Below are positions 13,356 through 23,869 of a stretch of 64,000 nt of DNA, piece after piece (position 1 is the stretch's first letter; the number at the start of each line of letters is the position of its first letter). Both the position numbers and the translations under genes were made by a program. The stretch lies in NCBI RefSeq assembly GCF_040412425.1, contig NC_089755.1:57491798-57555797 (forward strand), given 5' to 3'. Below the pieces are notes generated by a model. It was not told where the DNA came from. It was given only the letters and a program-made list of their open reading frames with translations, and searched no databases. The DNA comes from Macrobrachium rosenbergii (taxonomy: Eukaryota > Arthropoda > Malacostraca > Decapoda > Palaemonidae).

Positions 13356-15817
13356 ATGAAGTTTCTGGTCAGACTTGGGTCCATTCAATAAGTGTTCTAC
13401 TATCACCCTGTTTAATAGTCTATGGTCTGCTCTCCTCCTATTCGTGACTATTCCCATCCTCATCCTATCCTACAACTATCTTCGCGTCTCAGATATTTGA
13501 ATGACTTTCCTCGTACTACTCAGCAACACTATTCTAGTCTCATGGTTGATTGTTCTGTATTCTCTCCTCATCCGGCAACAATCCTCTGAGACTACTGAAC
13601 TAGTTTCTATTCTAAGACTATCCTCTGATCTCGTTCTTCTCAACGACTATCCTCTAGTCTTGTCCTGCATAATTATTTTCTTGTCTTTTTCTAACCAGGA
13701 ACTATACTAGCTATTGGTTCTCTTCAATTATCCTTTCCTTTCCCATAAAGTCTTGATTCTCTCTTCTCTCTCTTTTTGTATTCAGTCTTATCTAACATTT
13801 ATGATTTTTACTTTCGTTTTTTATTCCTTTTTGTTTTTTAAGTTTTGGGCCGTTTAAAATCAACTTTGCACTATACAGTACTTATTCATAACAAAAAATT
13901 TGCAAGCATCGCAATTGATATTGAGAATTTCCAACAGAAATCGTTGTTGCTTTCCGAAAACTATCTAATCATGCATTCTTTTCCTTCCTACAGATTATCG
14001 TGTTGACTCTGACTGTTGTCAAGGCAGCAAAGCTGTCAGGACATGATCATTCTGATTCAGGTCGCTCCGAAATAATCGACCCAGGAACCCTAAATTCAAA
14101 GGCATTCTCTGGAAATACTTTACCAGACCAACAGGTGTTAGCTTCAGATAATTCGACATCGACTGTGTTAATCCTTGTCGATCCAAATTCAGATGGCCTG
14201 GCCCAGTTTTCCGAGCCTGACCTGGGATCTCTAGTTACCAACACTGATCATGCCTTAGCTGACACTGTAACTGGTTCTGAAAATTATTTCTCAGGTTCCG
14301 GGCTGGTCCATTCTTCAGAGCCTGACCAGATCTCTAGTGAAACTGCAACAGGTCCTCAAGAATCTTTCACTAGTACCGAAGTGACCCAGTCTTCTGAGCT
14401 TGACCAGGCCTTTGGTGAGACCGTGTCAGGCTCTACCGAGTCTTTTACAGGTATCGAACTGACCCAATCTTCTGAGCCTGACCAGGTATCCCTTGTTGCT
14501 GATGGTAACCTCCCCTTTGACGAAATTGTAACACACCCTGAACAGGCATTTGCAGTTGCTGAAATTACAACAGGTCCTGAAGAGGGCTTTGCAAGCTTCG
14601 AACTGACCAATGCTTCTTTTGCTGAAGAGGCATCTCATGTTGTTGGAACTAATCATTCCAGTCAAGGAATGCTAGTAAGCTATGAGGGAGGTTTCTCAGG
14701 TACCCAGTCTCGTAAACTTGATCAGGCATTTGCTTTTGCTGATGCTGACTCTTTCTTTACTGACGACAATGCAACAGTTTCACAAGAGCCTCTTCCTTTC
14801 CCTGTTCCTCCTTCATCAGGCTTTTCATCAACGTCATCTCTTGAGCTCAAGTCTACAAAAGCCTCAGGAGCCGAATTTCATGGCAAAGAAGAAAACCAGT
14901 CAAAAGCTTTAGAAGGATCTCTTCCTTTTGATTTAGAATTGTCAGCTGGAACCAGCGAGACACCTGAAAACTGCCCGGGCCACCAAGTACGCCACACCAA
15001 CGGAAAATGCGTAACACCCGAAATTACGAGAAAAGTATTCGTGATTTCTGCACCGAAGCCTGAAACTTACAGATTTTCCAACTTGAAACACGATATACCC
15101 TTGCCGAAGATTGAACAAAACATCGTGTTCATCCGTACATCAGACTCCGAAAGTGGTGCACGAGACCCGATCGTCGTGCCTCCTCCACAGAGGAAGCACG
15201 TCATTTACGTGCTCAACAAAGCATCGACAAGTCAGGGGCAGAGGGTCATCGAAGTGACTACGCGTGCGCCGACGAAGCCAGAGGTTTATTTTGTGAATTA
15301 CGCTGACGGGGATAAGCCGTCCCTACCTCACGGGATAGACCTCGAGACTGCTTTGAATTCTGCTATACAAGAGGAAGCGATCATCTTGGATGATAAACAG
15401 CAAAAAATGGAGAATTTCGATGAAAATTATAACCATTCGTTAGTCAGTAATGACCACACTGACCTTGGTGACAGGGGAAATGTCTCTGAATCAGCACGCG
15501 ATGGAAGTGTTGGCACAAGTGTTGGCAAAATTAATGGGAATTTTGTCACAACTACAGAATTTCACACCAAGAACATTGATGGAAATACTACAGAGGTTAT
15601 TTCAGAATTTCATTCCGAGACCAGTGTTGGCAGTACTACAGAAGTGAGTACAATCTATGACAGTAATGAAGGTGAAGTTACCGAGCTAAGCAGACTAACC
15701 AATCTAGGACACCCCGATATCTCAGACAGCGAGGATTATGATGAAACTGAACGAGAAACAGCTACAGGATTTTTCGTCAATGAAACCAGGACCAGGGCTG
15801 AGAACGAGATTGCCTAA
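13356..15817 (+). CDS. Secreted DUF243/Tweedle-like cuticle protein, gene 1 (two exons)
   Basis: Predicted 611-residue secreted structural protein of the cuticle. Exon 1 is 13356-13367 (M-K-F-L) and exon 2 is 13994-15817, joined in phase 0. The acceptor is strong (pyrimidine tract, then CAG at 13991-13993); the donor GTCAGA is weak but keeps +4 A and +5 G. Joined, the N-terminus is a hydrophobic signal peptide of about 20 residues ending in VVKAAKLSG. Residues about 76-175 carry 27-35 residue repeats built on SSEPDQ...ETxTGxxESFTG. C-X11-C lies at residues 331 and 343 (CPGHQ...GKCVTPEITR). Residues about 350-443 show the four DUF243 blocks: VFVISAPKP, IVFIRT...PPPQ, VIYVLNKA and PEVYFVNY, followed by IDLETALNSAI. 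An acidic Thr/Ser/Glu tail of about 150 residues follows. It is a paralogue of the gene at 34727-41705. The family call rests on motif recognition and cuticle function on family knowledge. The ATG was chosen because exon 2 alone has no signal-peptide methionine. Confidence 0.85.
13368..13993 (+). other. Intron 1 of gene 1
   Basis: A 626-bp phase-0 intron, strongly pyrimidine-rich from 13440 to 13800. Degenerate repeats around CTATCCTCTGATCTCG occur at about 13545-13670. It ends with a long pyrimidine tract and CAG. Open frames inside it are not supported as coding. Confidence 0.75.
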
Positions 15818-15895
15818 CCACATTCTAGTTAAGATGGAAATTCTGTACTAGGATTTGAGCCTTAACGTGTTACAAAGAATGCTTGTAGGTACTGA

Positions 15896-15901
15896 AATAA
15901 A
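15896..15901 (+). terminator. Polyadenylation signal of gene 1
   Basis: AATAAA lies 79 nt after the TAA stop (15815-15817), giving a 3' UTR of about 100 nt. A T-rich stretch follows at 15905-15913. It is the first such hexamer after the stop. Confidence 0.65.
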
Positions 15902-16929
15902 ACTATATTTTGTCTTCAAATCCTTGTAAATTCTCTCAAGTCAATGCTCTTCACATTTGACTTCTAAGGTCTGTAACACAGTTGCAAACTTTGATTTTTG
16001 ATTTATGAGCTAAAATGCTAATTTCTCCAACAAGGTGCTTATAAAAGCAGTCGCGTTTTCAAGTGTTCAAGAAAGGTCAAATTTCCTTAATCTTAAGTTT
16101 AACATTTACACCATGTGAAATTTCAAGTTTATATATAAACGCAAACTGGGTTCGAATGTTTCTCATTTTCCTTTATCAGCATTGTCCAACAACCTTACGT
16201 AATGAAAATGTCAAATATATCTTGTCTACACCATACTTTTTCCTGCCCATTTACAATGCATTCATTTAACAATACAACTGTTCTTGCTTACTGAATTTGA
16301 GGTATAGCATTTATAAAGCTTAATTTAAATGCCTATCATAGTGGGGTTGCTTACACTTAGATTGTGAAAGGCTTCAGCTACAATATCACCAGGCATTCGA
16401 GATTTCAATACCGTCGAGATCTATACATGTATTTGAAGTTTAAGATTAAAATCAATTTCAATTTGTTTCCTCTCGCTACTACACAGACCACACCTATGAT
16501 CACTCTACATCTCTGCTGATAAAACGAACTGAAGGGTTGATCAATTAAAAAAAATATTGTACAGTGAAAAATTACTTATGATCATTTAAAGCGAAATCTC
16601 TTTGCAAACGATTAAATCCCCTATAATCAGTTCAAAGTATTCTCCCTGACCTTCACGACAAACAACGAGATTTATATAGGATTTTCCGTTACTCACCGTA
16701 ATAAAGCCATTTCAAGGTTGGGAAGAAACCGCTTGAGCAAACAGGCGTTATCTTAAAGCGCACTTTTGGATACCAGATATTTCCTCCCAAGAACATTTAG
16801 ACAATACCAATTTCATTTTTTTTTATTCCTTTCGGGATACAAAGTGACGCTGTCTTAGCACACAAACAAAACAAAAAAAAAATTCTGAAGCCAGCATTAA
16901 CGTAATTACCCAATATTTTCCCTACCAAG
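15902..16929. other. AT-rich DNA downstream of gene 1
   Basis: No gene recognised; the 68-codon frame at 16063 has no motif. Confidence 0.5.
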
Positions 16930-17058
16930 ACCTAGGAAAATTACTTTGCTAAAGCAGAAAACTATACAACACGCATTTTTCAGTCATTAATAACTAAGAA
17001 AATTACTTTGCTAAAGCAGAAAACTATACAATACGCATTTTTCAGTCATTAATAACTG
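16930..17058 (+). repeat. 63-bp tandem duplication
   Basis: GAAAATTACTTTGCTAAAGC and ACGCATTTTTCAGTCATTAA occur twice in tandem with one or two substitutions. Confidence 0.9.
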
Positions 17059-17384
17059 ACTTAAGCTGTATGGCTAAAGGTTTTTACGTAAACTTCCTAT
17101 CACCCATCAAGGGTAAGCTACATAGATTGCCATTCTCTTGTCAAGTTCAGAGCCGGATCTCTTAACATTTAAGTAGGCAGGGAACCAATATCTACCAGTT
17201 CCAATATCTACCAGTTTTACCACATTTCCTCGTACAGTACCAAAATAAGCAGCTGGCCATACACTAATTCCTAGCTAATTTCTCATAGAATTTCTATGGT
17301 ATTTCAGTTTAAAACTATAGTAAGCAATATCTTACTATGGGTATTTTAAATTTTCCCTAAAGTAACTCATAAAAGGCCACATAT

Positions 17385-18720
17385 TATAGTCTATTTTTTT
17401 TAACCTGATAAACTTGCACTTAGCTGCTCGCCGTTGATTGGATGGACGTCCTGTTGTCCGAATCTCAGTTTTGTTTTCACAGTTTCAGAATTGTGATTAT
17501 ACGGTCATAGAGCAAGTTAAGAGCCAAGTTATGTAATGTTATGTAAATACCAGTTGCAATAGACGTAAGTATTAAGAACTTACATACCGAAATATATATA
17601 TATTTAACAATTATGAAACAACACTTACCAAAGCCGTAGACTAGAAATGTTTCAAACACATGAACTTTAATTTCCAACTAGATTTTTAGCACAATCTTGT
17701 CATTAATGGTTTGGAAATAATCAAAACGTATTCATTGTACATTGCTGAAGGTTCTATAACGCATAAGTTCAAAAAGTTATCGTAGAAATTCATGCTTGGC
17801 AAAGAGGTTGAGGAGGTAGAGTTGTGGGAGGAACAGCCACAGGGTTGAGTTACTTTCAGTGGGATGTTCAAATCTGGGTTGTGGTGCTCGTGTTCCTAAA
17901 ATAATTATGTTTATACACTAATTTTTTTCACTTCAAAAATACTGCAGACGGAATGTTATTAATATTTTAGGGTATGTATAAAAGCAAATTGAATATGCAT
18001 TGAATTTATGAATACTTTTTTCTAGCTAATGTGCTAATCTCTGCTATATAAAATTTCAGTAAACTGACTGTTCTTCAAATAAGAGATTTTCAGTTATGTC
18101 TTTGCTTGGCGTTTCAAGTTCCTTCATGGGCGCTTTGATCTGTATCGCCTCTTGCGGCCATGGCTGAAATACAGGAGGTGAAATAGTGAGGCACCTGCTC
18201 GATGGCCAATTCTAAGCTGAATAATTCTGGTTGCAAGTGGTGTGTGCAGACGACAACACACCGGCTGTTCCCCCCACAACTCCACCTCCTTAACTTCTCA
18301 GCCAAGCTTAAATTTCTACGATAATTTTTTGTTCTTAGGCGTTATAGAACCTTCAGCAATGCACAATAGCAATGCACAATAAAGTTTATTTACAAACCAC
18401 TAATAGCATGATTCCGCTAAAAATATAGCTAAAAATTAAACCAAGTTCATGCGTTTGAAACATTTTTCTAGTCTAAGGCTTCGGTAAGTCTAATTTCATA
18501 ATTGTTAAATATTATAACATTTCGGTATGTAAGTTTTAATACTTACGTTTACTACAACTGTTATTTACATTACATTACATAACTTAGCTGTTAACTCGCT
18601 CTATGACCGTATAATCACAATTCTGAAAGTGTGAAAAAACAGATTCGGACAACAGGACGTCCATCCAATCAGCGGCAAGCAGCCAAGTGCAAATTTGCCA
18701 GGTTAAAAATAATATAGTCT
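17385..18720. mobile_element. Fold-back DNA transposon with about 460-bp inverted arms and 8-bp TSD
   Basis: Arms of about 17393-17850 and 18260-18712 are inverted copies; both contain GATTGGATGGACGTCCTG-type sequence near the outer ends and CACAACTCxACCTCC-type sequence near the inner ends. The element is flanked by the direct repeat TATAGTCT at 17385-17392 and 18713-18720. Outer ends align as TTTTTAACCTG. The loop of about 400 bp has no transposase. An 8-bp duplication fits hAT-like or P-like elements, but the termini are not diagnostic. Non-autonomous. Confidence 0.7.
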
Positions 18721-18812
18721 CTCATGACTAGAACAAAAGACTAGTCTCTCATGACTAGAACAAAAGACTAGCCTCTCATGACTAGAACAAAAGACTAGCC
18801 TCTCATGACTAG
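18713..18812 (+). repeat. About 28-bp tandem repeat, four copies
   Basis: Units built on CTCTCATGACTAGAACAAAA, the first three ending GACTAG. The array starts at the right-hand target duplication of the fold-back element, so the duplicated TAGTCT may have seeded it. Confidence 0.8.
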
Positions 18813-20029
18813 AACAGTATTCCATGTTACCATTTGAAAGCCATAAAACCTTAGGTTACATTGTGATACGTTTACGTCCACTTATCAATGTACTTAACCC
18901 AAGTACGTCCCTACTTGGGACTTCCATTTAGGTCTCATTTCACATTTGTGATCATACATTAAAAATACATTCCACAGTGACCCTTTAGACAACTGATCTG
19001 TATTGTGCATATGTTTGTAGTTCCATACAAAACTAGCGAAATTCAACCGTAGCAGACTATCCTTAATTTGCCTTCACCTGCATATTAAACGTCACCTGCA
19101 TATTAAACTTCACCCCAATTTATTTTTATCTCCACAACTCAAACGTCACATGCATATTAAACGTCAACCCAATTTATTTTTATCTCCACAACTCAAACTG
19201 CTTCCATTACAAAAGCATTAGAATCTAGCATCTTTCTGCACAAGGGGAAATCTGCACAGGGAAAAAATATCCAAAGTTCATCTGTCAATTACATTTATAA
19301 TTTGTTAATCATCAATTACATTTATAATTTGTTAATCTTATAATTTGTTAATAATCAATCATATTTATTAAGTACCTAGTTTATAAGTACTATCAAAAGG
19401 CTTTGCAGAAGTCACCTAGTCTTCATCTGAGGAACACTTCCATGGTATCGATCGACAATTTCGCCAACTGCAGGTCGATCAAGGAGCGAATACTTGAAAA
19501 CTTCCAAAAACTACCTCACACTATCATCGACAATTCCGCTACTGCAAGTCAATCAAGAGAGTACTTTAACTACCGAACTCTGGTTCGAAACCTGAAATAA
19601 AGGGTAGCAGTTAATCCTTAAAAATCGAGAAAAACTACTTTAAATTTAAAACCCATGGTACTTAAACCTTAAAAAAAAGATCAGGAATCAGTAATTTTAA
19701 AACCAACATCGAAAACCACAAGGACTCATTCTAAAACCCACCTAGTCCTTAAAAATAGAGAAACACCAAGGAATTTTAAAACCCATACATCCATAATCTA
19801 CTTAATCGTGATAAACAATTCGAGAATATTAAAAACCCATAGAGTTCGTAAAAACAGTGTACACACCAGTTATTTCAAAACCAATAAAATTTTTAAAGTG
19901 ATTTAGGTACGAGTCCCATAATTCGTACATTAGTACTAGTTACGCTAGGACCCGATAAATTCGTAAGTAACGGTTCACTATAATAAAATTAATATCAAAA
20001 GCCCTAACCTAAACACCAAACTGAAATAC
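18813..20029. other. Intergenic DNA with short duplications
   Basis: Besides the 60-bp duplication at 19080, ACATTTATAATTTGTTAATC recurs at 19290-19345 and a diverged unit around ATCGACAATTxCGCxACTGCA recurs at 19440-19550. No gene recognised. Confidence 0.5.
19080..19200 (+). repeat. About 60-bp tandem duplication
   Basis: CATATTAAACxTCACCCCAATTTATTTTTATCTCCACAACTCAAAC-type units in tandem, with an extra short copy of the start. Confidence 0.8.
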
Positions 20030-20215
20030 ACAACCAACATTAACTCAAAACCAATTAAGTTTTGGAACATTTTATGCCAACCTAATGAAGAATCAACATT
20101 AACTCAAAACCAATTAAGCTTTGGAACATTTTATGCCAACCTAATGAAGAATCAACATTAACTCAAAACCAATTAAGCTTTGGAACATTTTATGCCAACC
20201 TAATAAAGAGAAAAA
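20030..20215 (+). repeat. 59-bp tandem repeat, three copies
   Basis: Unit contains CATTAACTCAAAACCAATTA and TTTGGAACATTTTATGCCAA, nearly identical copies, with degenerate GCCAACCT tails up to 20246. Confidence 0.9.
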
Positions 20216-20261
20216 ATGCCAACCTGATAAAAAAATTGCCAACCTAAGAAAAAAAAAAGGG

Positions 20262-20359
20262 GACCCCAAGAACTTTCATAATAGGCCTGACGGCCTATTA
20301 TGAGAAGTTAGAGGGGTCATACTCCACCCCTTCAGGGGGCACAGCCCCTGAAGGGGTGG
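20262..20359 (-). ncRNA. Double-hairpin module, copy 1
   Basis: Two strong hairpins. In 20324-20359 a perfect 15-bp stem CCACCCCTTCAGGGG has a 6-nt loop. In 20277-20302 a perfect 11-bp stem CATAATAGGCC has a TGAC loop, extended by AACTT/AAGTT and then GACCCC/GGGGTC (20262-20318). It is homologous to copy 2 at 28099-28166 in opposite orientation. The minus strand is given because it matches the order of copy 2. Whether it acts as RNA or DNA is unknown. Confidence 0.55.
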
Positions 20360-20397
20360 CGGGGAAATATTTTAACACTGAACATATGAAAACTCAC

Positions 20398-20660
20398 CTG
20401 AGTAATGTGCTCAAGTCTTTGAAGGCCACATCTAAGGACAAACCCATTGCAAAAAATACAGCCAGCAATTCCTGGAAGACAAGAAATAACTATTAATGAA
20501 AGTGACATTTTGTTGAGTAGCTGCACTAAACCAGCTTTTCACATCAATTAATATTTACACAAACCAGTCCAATTCAAACTCACGCCACACATAACCATCA
20601 CAAGCTAAAATTAAATAACCATGAACACTGTAACTAACCTTCCAGAGACAACAAACTGCT
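20398..20660 (-). ncRNA. Putative spliced minus-strand transcript (two exons visible)
   Basis: On the minus strand a 74-nt block 20471-20398 is bounded by CTTGTCTTCCAG and a perfect GTGAGT donor. Upstream in that transcript another donor (GGAAG|GTTAGT) lies at about 20640. Two frames are open across the 74 nt and neither gives a recognised protein. The following intron begins beside the double-hairpin module at 20262-20359. Non-coding status is inferred. Confidence 0.3.
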
Positions 20661-21331
20661 TACTGATGACCACTTTCAAACGCAGGACGATACAATTAAA
20701 TAGACCGAATCCCACATTATGTCTAACACAACAAAACACGTAAACGATTTTGAATTAATTAACCACGACAATTAATTTATCACTCCATAACACAATATAC
20801 TACTAACCATATGCTAAGGAATACTAGTAAAGAAAACGGAGGTTTCACGGTGACGTGTTCAGCCAAGGACGCTATAGTCAGTATAAGAAGCCACGGAGTC
20901 TGAAATCCGACGCTAACGGGGGAATTGGAGCTGACGAAAAATGTACCGTAACTTTTTTTATATTTTTGTTCTGTGTTCTATAGTACATTAGCTTTCGGTA
21001 ACGTGGTTGAGACTCGGGTAATGAAATACTTCTGAAAATGTGGTTCTGAATAAACTGGAAGGGTAAATATGTAATTAGCTGGAATAATATCAACTCAATT
21101 CATCGCAAAACGATGTATTTCCAGACGACTGTGACAGAACCACTGAAAAATGCAACGTTCATTTATTACGCGAAAGAGGCTGCGTGATTTGATATATGAT
21201 AAGTGATGTAACTGACCTATGCTTTGAATTATGTATCTGGTAAGGGAGTGACTGCGGTGGGTCGAAGTCAGGGTGGAAAAGGTCAGGGACCCAGCAAACT
21301 CATCCCAAAATACTAGGCAAAAATAATGAGG

Positions 21332-21333
<2 letters not shown>

Positions 21334-21394
<61 letters not shown>
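21334..21394. repeat. (AT)n bounding the palindrome on the left
   Basis: About 60 bp of pure AT dinucleotide directly abutting the first tRNA-like unit. Confidence 0.9.
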
Positions 21395-21398
<4 letters not shown>

Positions 21399-22300
21399 AA
21401 GCTACAAACGTCCTTTAATATCAATTCACTCTACCTCGGAAGTAATATATTTTCATATATGTTACCGAAGGGGAATTTTTAGGTGATAATAAGTCCACCG
21501 TCCCGTGGGATCGAACCAGCGACGGACGGGGAATCAGGACTTCTGATGACACACTAACCAGTCGGCCACAAGAGGTATATAAATGAATACCATCTCCCAT
21601 CAGCCCACCCGTCGAACTCAGGTGTTTTGCGTTTGGAGACGATATCCACCCACCTCTGCCATGTTGGCGTGTAGTGCGTTTGTCGCACGTAGCCATAATA
21701 TGACTATTTATCACATCACCGTGATTCATATACAATCAAAAGCTACAAACGTCCTTTAATATCAATTCACTCTACCTCCAAGTAATATATTTTCATATAT
21801 GTTACCGAAGGGGAATTTTAGGTGATAATAAGTCCACCGTCCCGTGGGATCGAACCAGCGACGGACGGGAATCAGGTTACAGTGACACACTAACCAGTCG
21901 GCCACAAGAAGTATATAAATGAATACCATCTCCCATCAGCCCACCCGTCGAACTCAGGTGTTTGCGTTTGGAGACGATATCCACCCACCTCTGCCATGTT
22001 GGCTGTTGTGTAGTGCGTTTGTCGCACGTAGCCATATTATGACTATTTATCACATCACCGTGATTCATATACAATCAGAAAGCTACAAACGTCCTTTAAT
22101 ATCAATTCACTCTACCTCAAGTAATATATTTTCATATATGTTACCGAAGGGGAATTTTTAGGTGATAATAAGTCCACCGTCCCGTGGGATCGAACCAGCG
22201 ACGGACGGGAATCAGGACTACAGTGACACACTAACCAGTCGGCCACAAGAGAGGTATATAAATGAATACCATCTTCATCAGCCCACCCGTCGAACTCAGG
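21394..22300 (-). repeat. Left arm: 340-bp tRNA-like tandem repeat, 2.7 copies
   Basis: Unit starts are near 21394, 21735 and 22075 (period about 340 bp). Each unit carries, on the minus strand, a pol III A-box-like TGGCCGACTGGTTA (21555-21568, 21891-21904, 22232-22245) and a B-box GGTTCGATCCC (21507-21517, 21846-21856, 22186-22196), about 38-40 bp apart as in tRNAs. This is a tRNA-derived SINE-like unit in tandem. Small indels separate copies. Confidence 0.75.
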
Positions 22301-22310
22301 TGTTTTGCAC

Positions 22311-23237
22311 GGGTGGGCTGATGGGAGATGGTATTCATTTATATACCTCTCTTGTGGCCGACTGGTTAGTGTGTCACTTGTAGTCCTGATTCCCCGTCCG
22401 TCGCTGGTTCGATCCCACGGACGGTGGACTTATTATCACCTAAAATTCCTTCGGTAACATATATGAAAATATATTACTTCGAGGTAGAGTGAATTGATAT
22501 TAAAGGACGTTTGTAGCTTTCTGATTGTATATGAATCACGGTGATGTGATAAATAGTCATATATGGCTACGTGCGACAAACGCACTACACGCCAACATGG
22601 CAGAGGTGGGTGGATATCGCCTCCAAACGCAAAACACCTGAGTTCGACGGGTGGGCTGATGGGAGATGGTATTCATTTATATACCTCTTTGTGGCCGACT
22701 GGTTAGTGTGTCATCAGAACCTGATTCCCCCGTCCGTCGCTGGTCGATCCCACGGACGGTGGACTTATTATCACCTAAAATTCCCCTTCGGTAACATATA
22801 TGAAAATATATTACTTCCGAGGTGGAGTGAATTGATATTAAAGGACGTTTGTAGCTTTCTGATTGTATATGAATCACGGTGATGTGATAAATAGTCATAA
22901 TATGGCTACGCGCGACAAACGCACTACACGCCAACATGGCAGAGGTGGGTGGATATCGCCTCCAAACGCAAAAAACACCTGAGTTCGACGGGTGGGCTGA
23001 TGGGAGATGGTATTCATTTATATACCTCTTGTGGCCGACTGGTTAGTGTGTCACTCAGAATCCTGATTCCCCGTCCGTCGCTGGTTCGATCCCACGGGAC
23101 GGTGGACTTATTATCACCTAAAATTCCTCTTCGGTAACATATATGAAAATATATTACTCTGAGGTAGAGTGAATTGGATATTAAAGGACGTTTGTAGCTT
23201 TCTGATTGTATATGAATCACGGTGATGTGATAAATAG

Positions 23238-23240
<3 letters not shown>
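22311..23240 (+). repeat. Right arm: inverted 340-bp tRNA-like tandem repeat, 2.7 copies
   Basis: The mirror image of the left arm: unit ends at about 22524, 22862 and 23205, then a 35-bp partial unit before the (AT)n tract. A-boxes lie at 22355-22368, 22692-22705 and 23032-23045; B-boxes at 22406-22416 and 23083-23093. The middle unit has lost one T in its B-box. With the left arm it forms a palindrome of about 1.85 kb with a spacer of about 20 bp near 22302. Confidence 0.75.

Positions 23241-23320
<80 letters not shown>
23238..23320. repeat. (AT)n bounding the palindrome on the right
   Basis: About 80 bp of pure AT dinucleotide directly abutting the last partial tRNA-like unit, mirroring the left boundary. 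Confidence 0.9.
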
Positions 23321-23323
<3 letters not shown>

Positions 23324-23559
23324 TCACGATTCCCAGGTCAACTTGGAATGTCAGTCATCACCAGTCCAGTGACTGAGGTTACAGCTGACTGAATCTGTGC
23401 CTTTCTCGGTGGGCAGATGATGGGCCACTTAAATATTTACCGTCGTTTCATTCTGTTTCTGTCAGTTGAATGACCAGTGTTACTTTTGTTACATCTCTAT
23501 TTTCGTTGGTGGTTATTGTCCAGTTATTTATGTACCTTCCTCTGAACTTTGATTTTATA

Positions 23560-23665
23560 TATAAGCTGCCACTAAAAATTCTATTTTTTAAATCGTATTA
23601 TTGCATATTCATCTAAATCTTATTTGTATATATCAGCTACCACCAAAAAAGTTTTTTTTTTTAAC
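23560..23665 (+). repeat. Degenerate tandem duplication of about 70 bp
   Basis: TATATATAAGCTGCCACTAAAAA and TATATATCAGCTACCACCAAAAAA lie about 70 bp apart in similar context, just upstream of the retrotransposon remnant. Confidence 0.4.
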
Positions 23666-23869
23666 ACCGATGCATAACGCATTCATTCAAACCTCAACTG
23701 CCGAATGGAGAAACTCTTAAGGAACCTATTTTATAGCCATTTGTTTCAAACTTATTCCACATTCCCATTTTTTTATTTCTTCCAACTGCTCCCTCTCGCG
23801 GTACCGAAAAGCCTTTCCACACCAAAGCACTTGCAGAATGGCCTGCCAACCATTAACTTTCAACCAAGT

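Noticed and set aside
14047..14912. Additional frames overlapping gene 1
   Set aside because: They are antisense or shifted shadows of the repeat-rich coding exon. The same applies to 39667-41324 over gene 2.
21507..23093. Functional tRNA genes
   Set aside because: The A- and B-boxes are kept, but I see no acceptor-stem pairing or clean anticodon arm, and copies have indels. tRNA-derived repeat is the better call.
22162..23241. Short open frames within the 21.4-23.2 kb region
   Set aside because: They recur as translations of the same repeat in both orientations and are broken by indels between copies.
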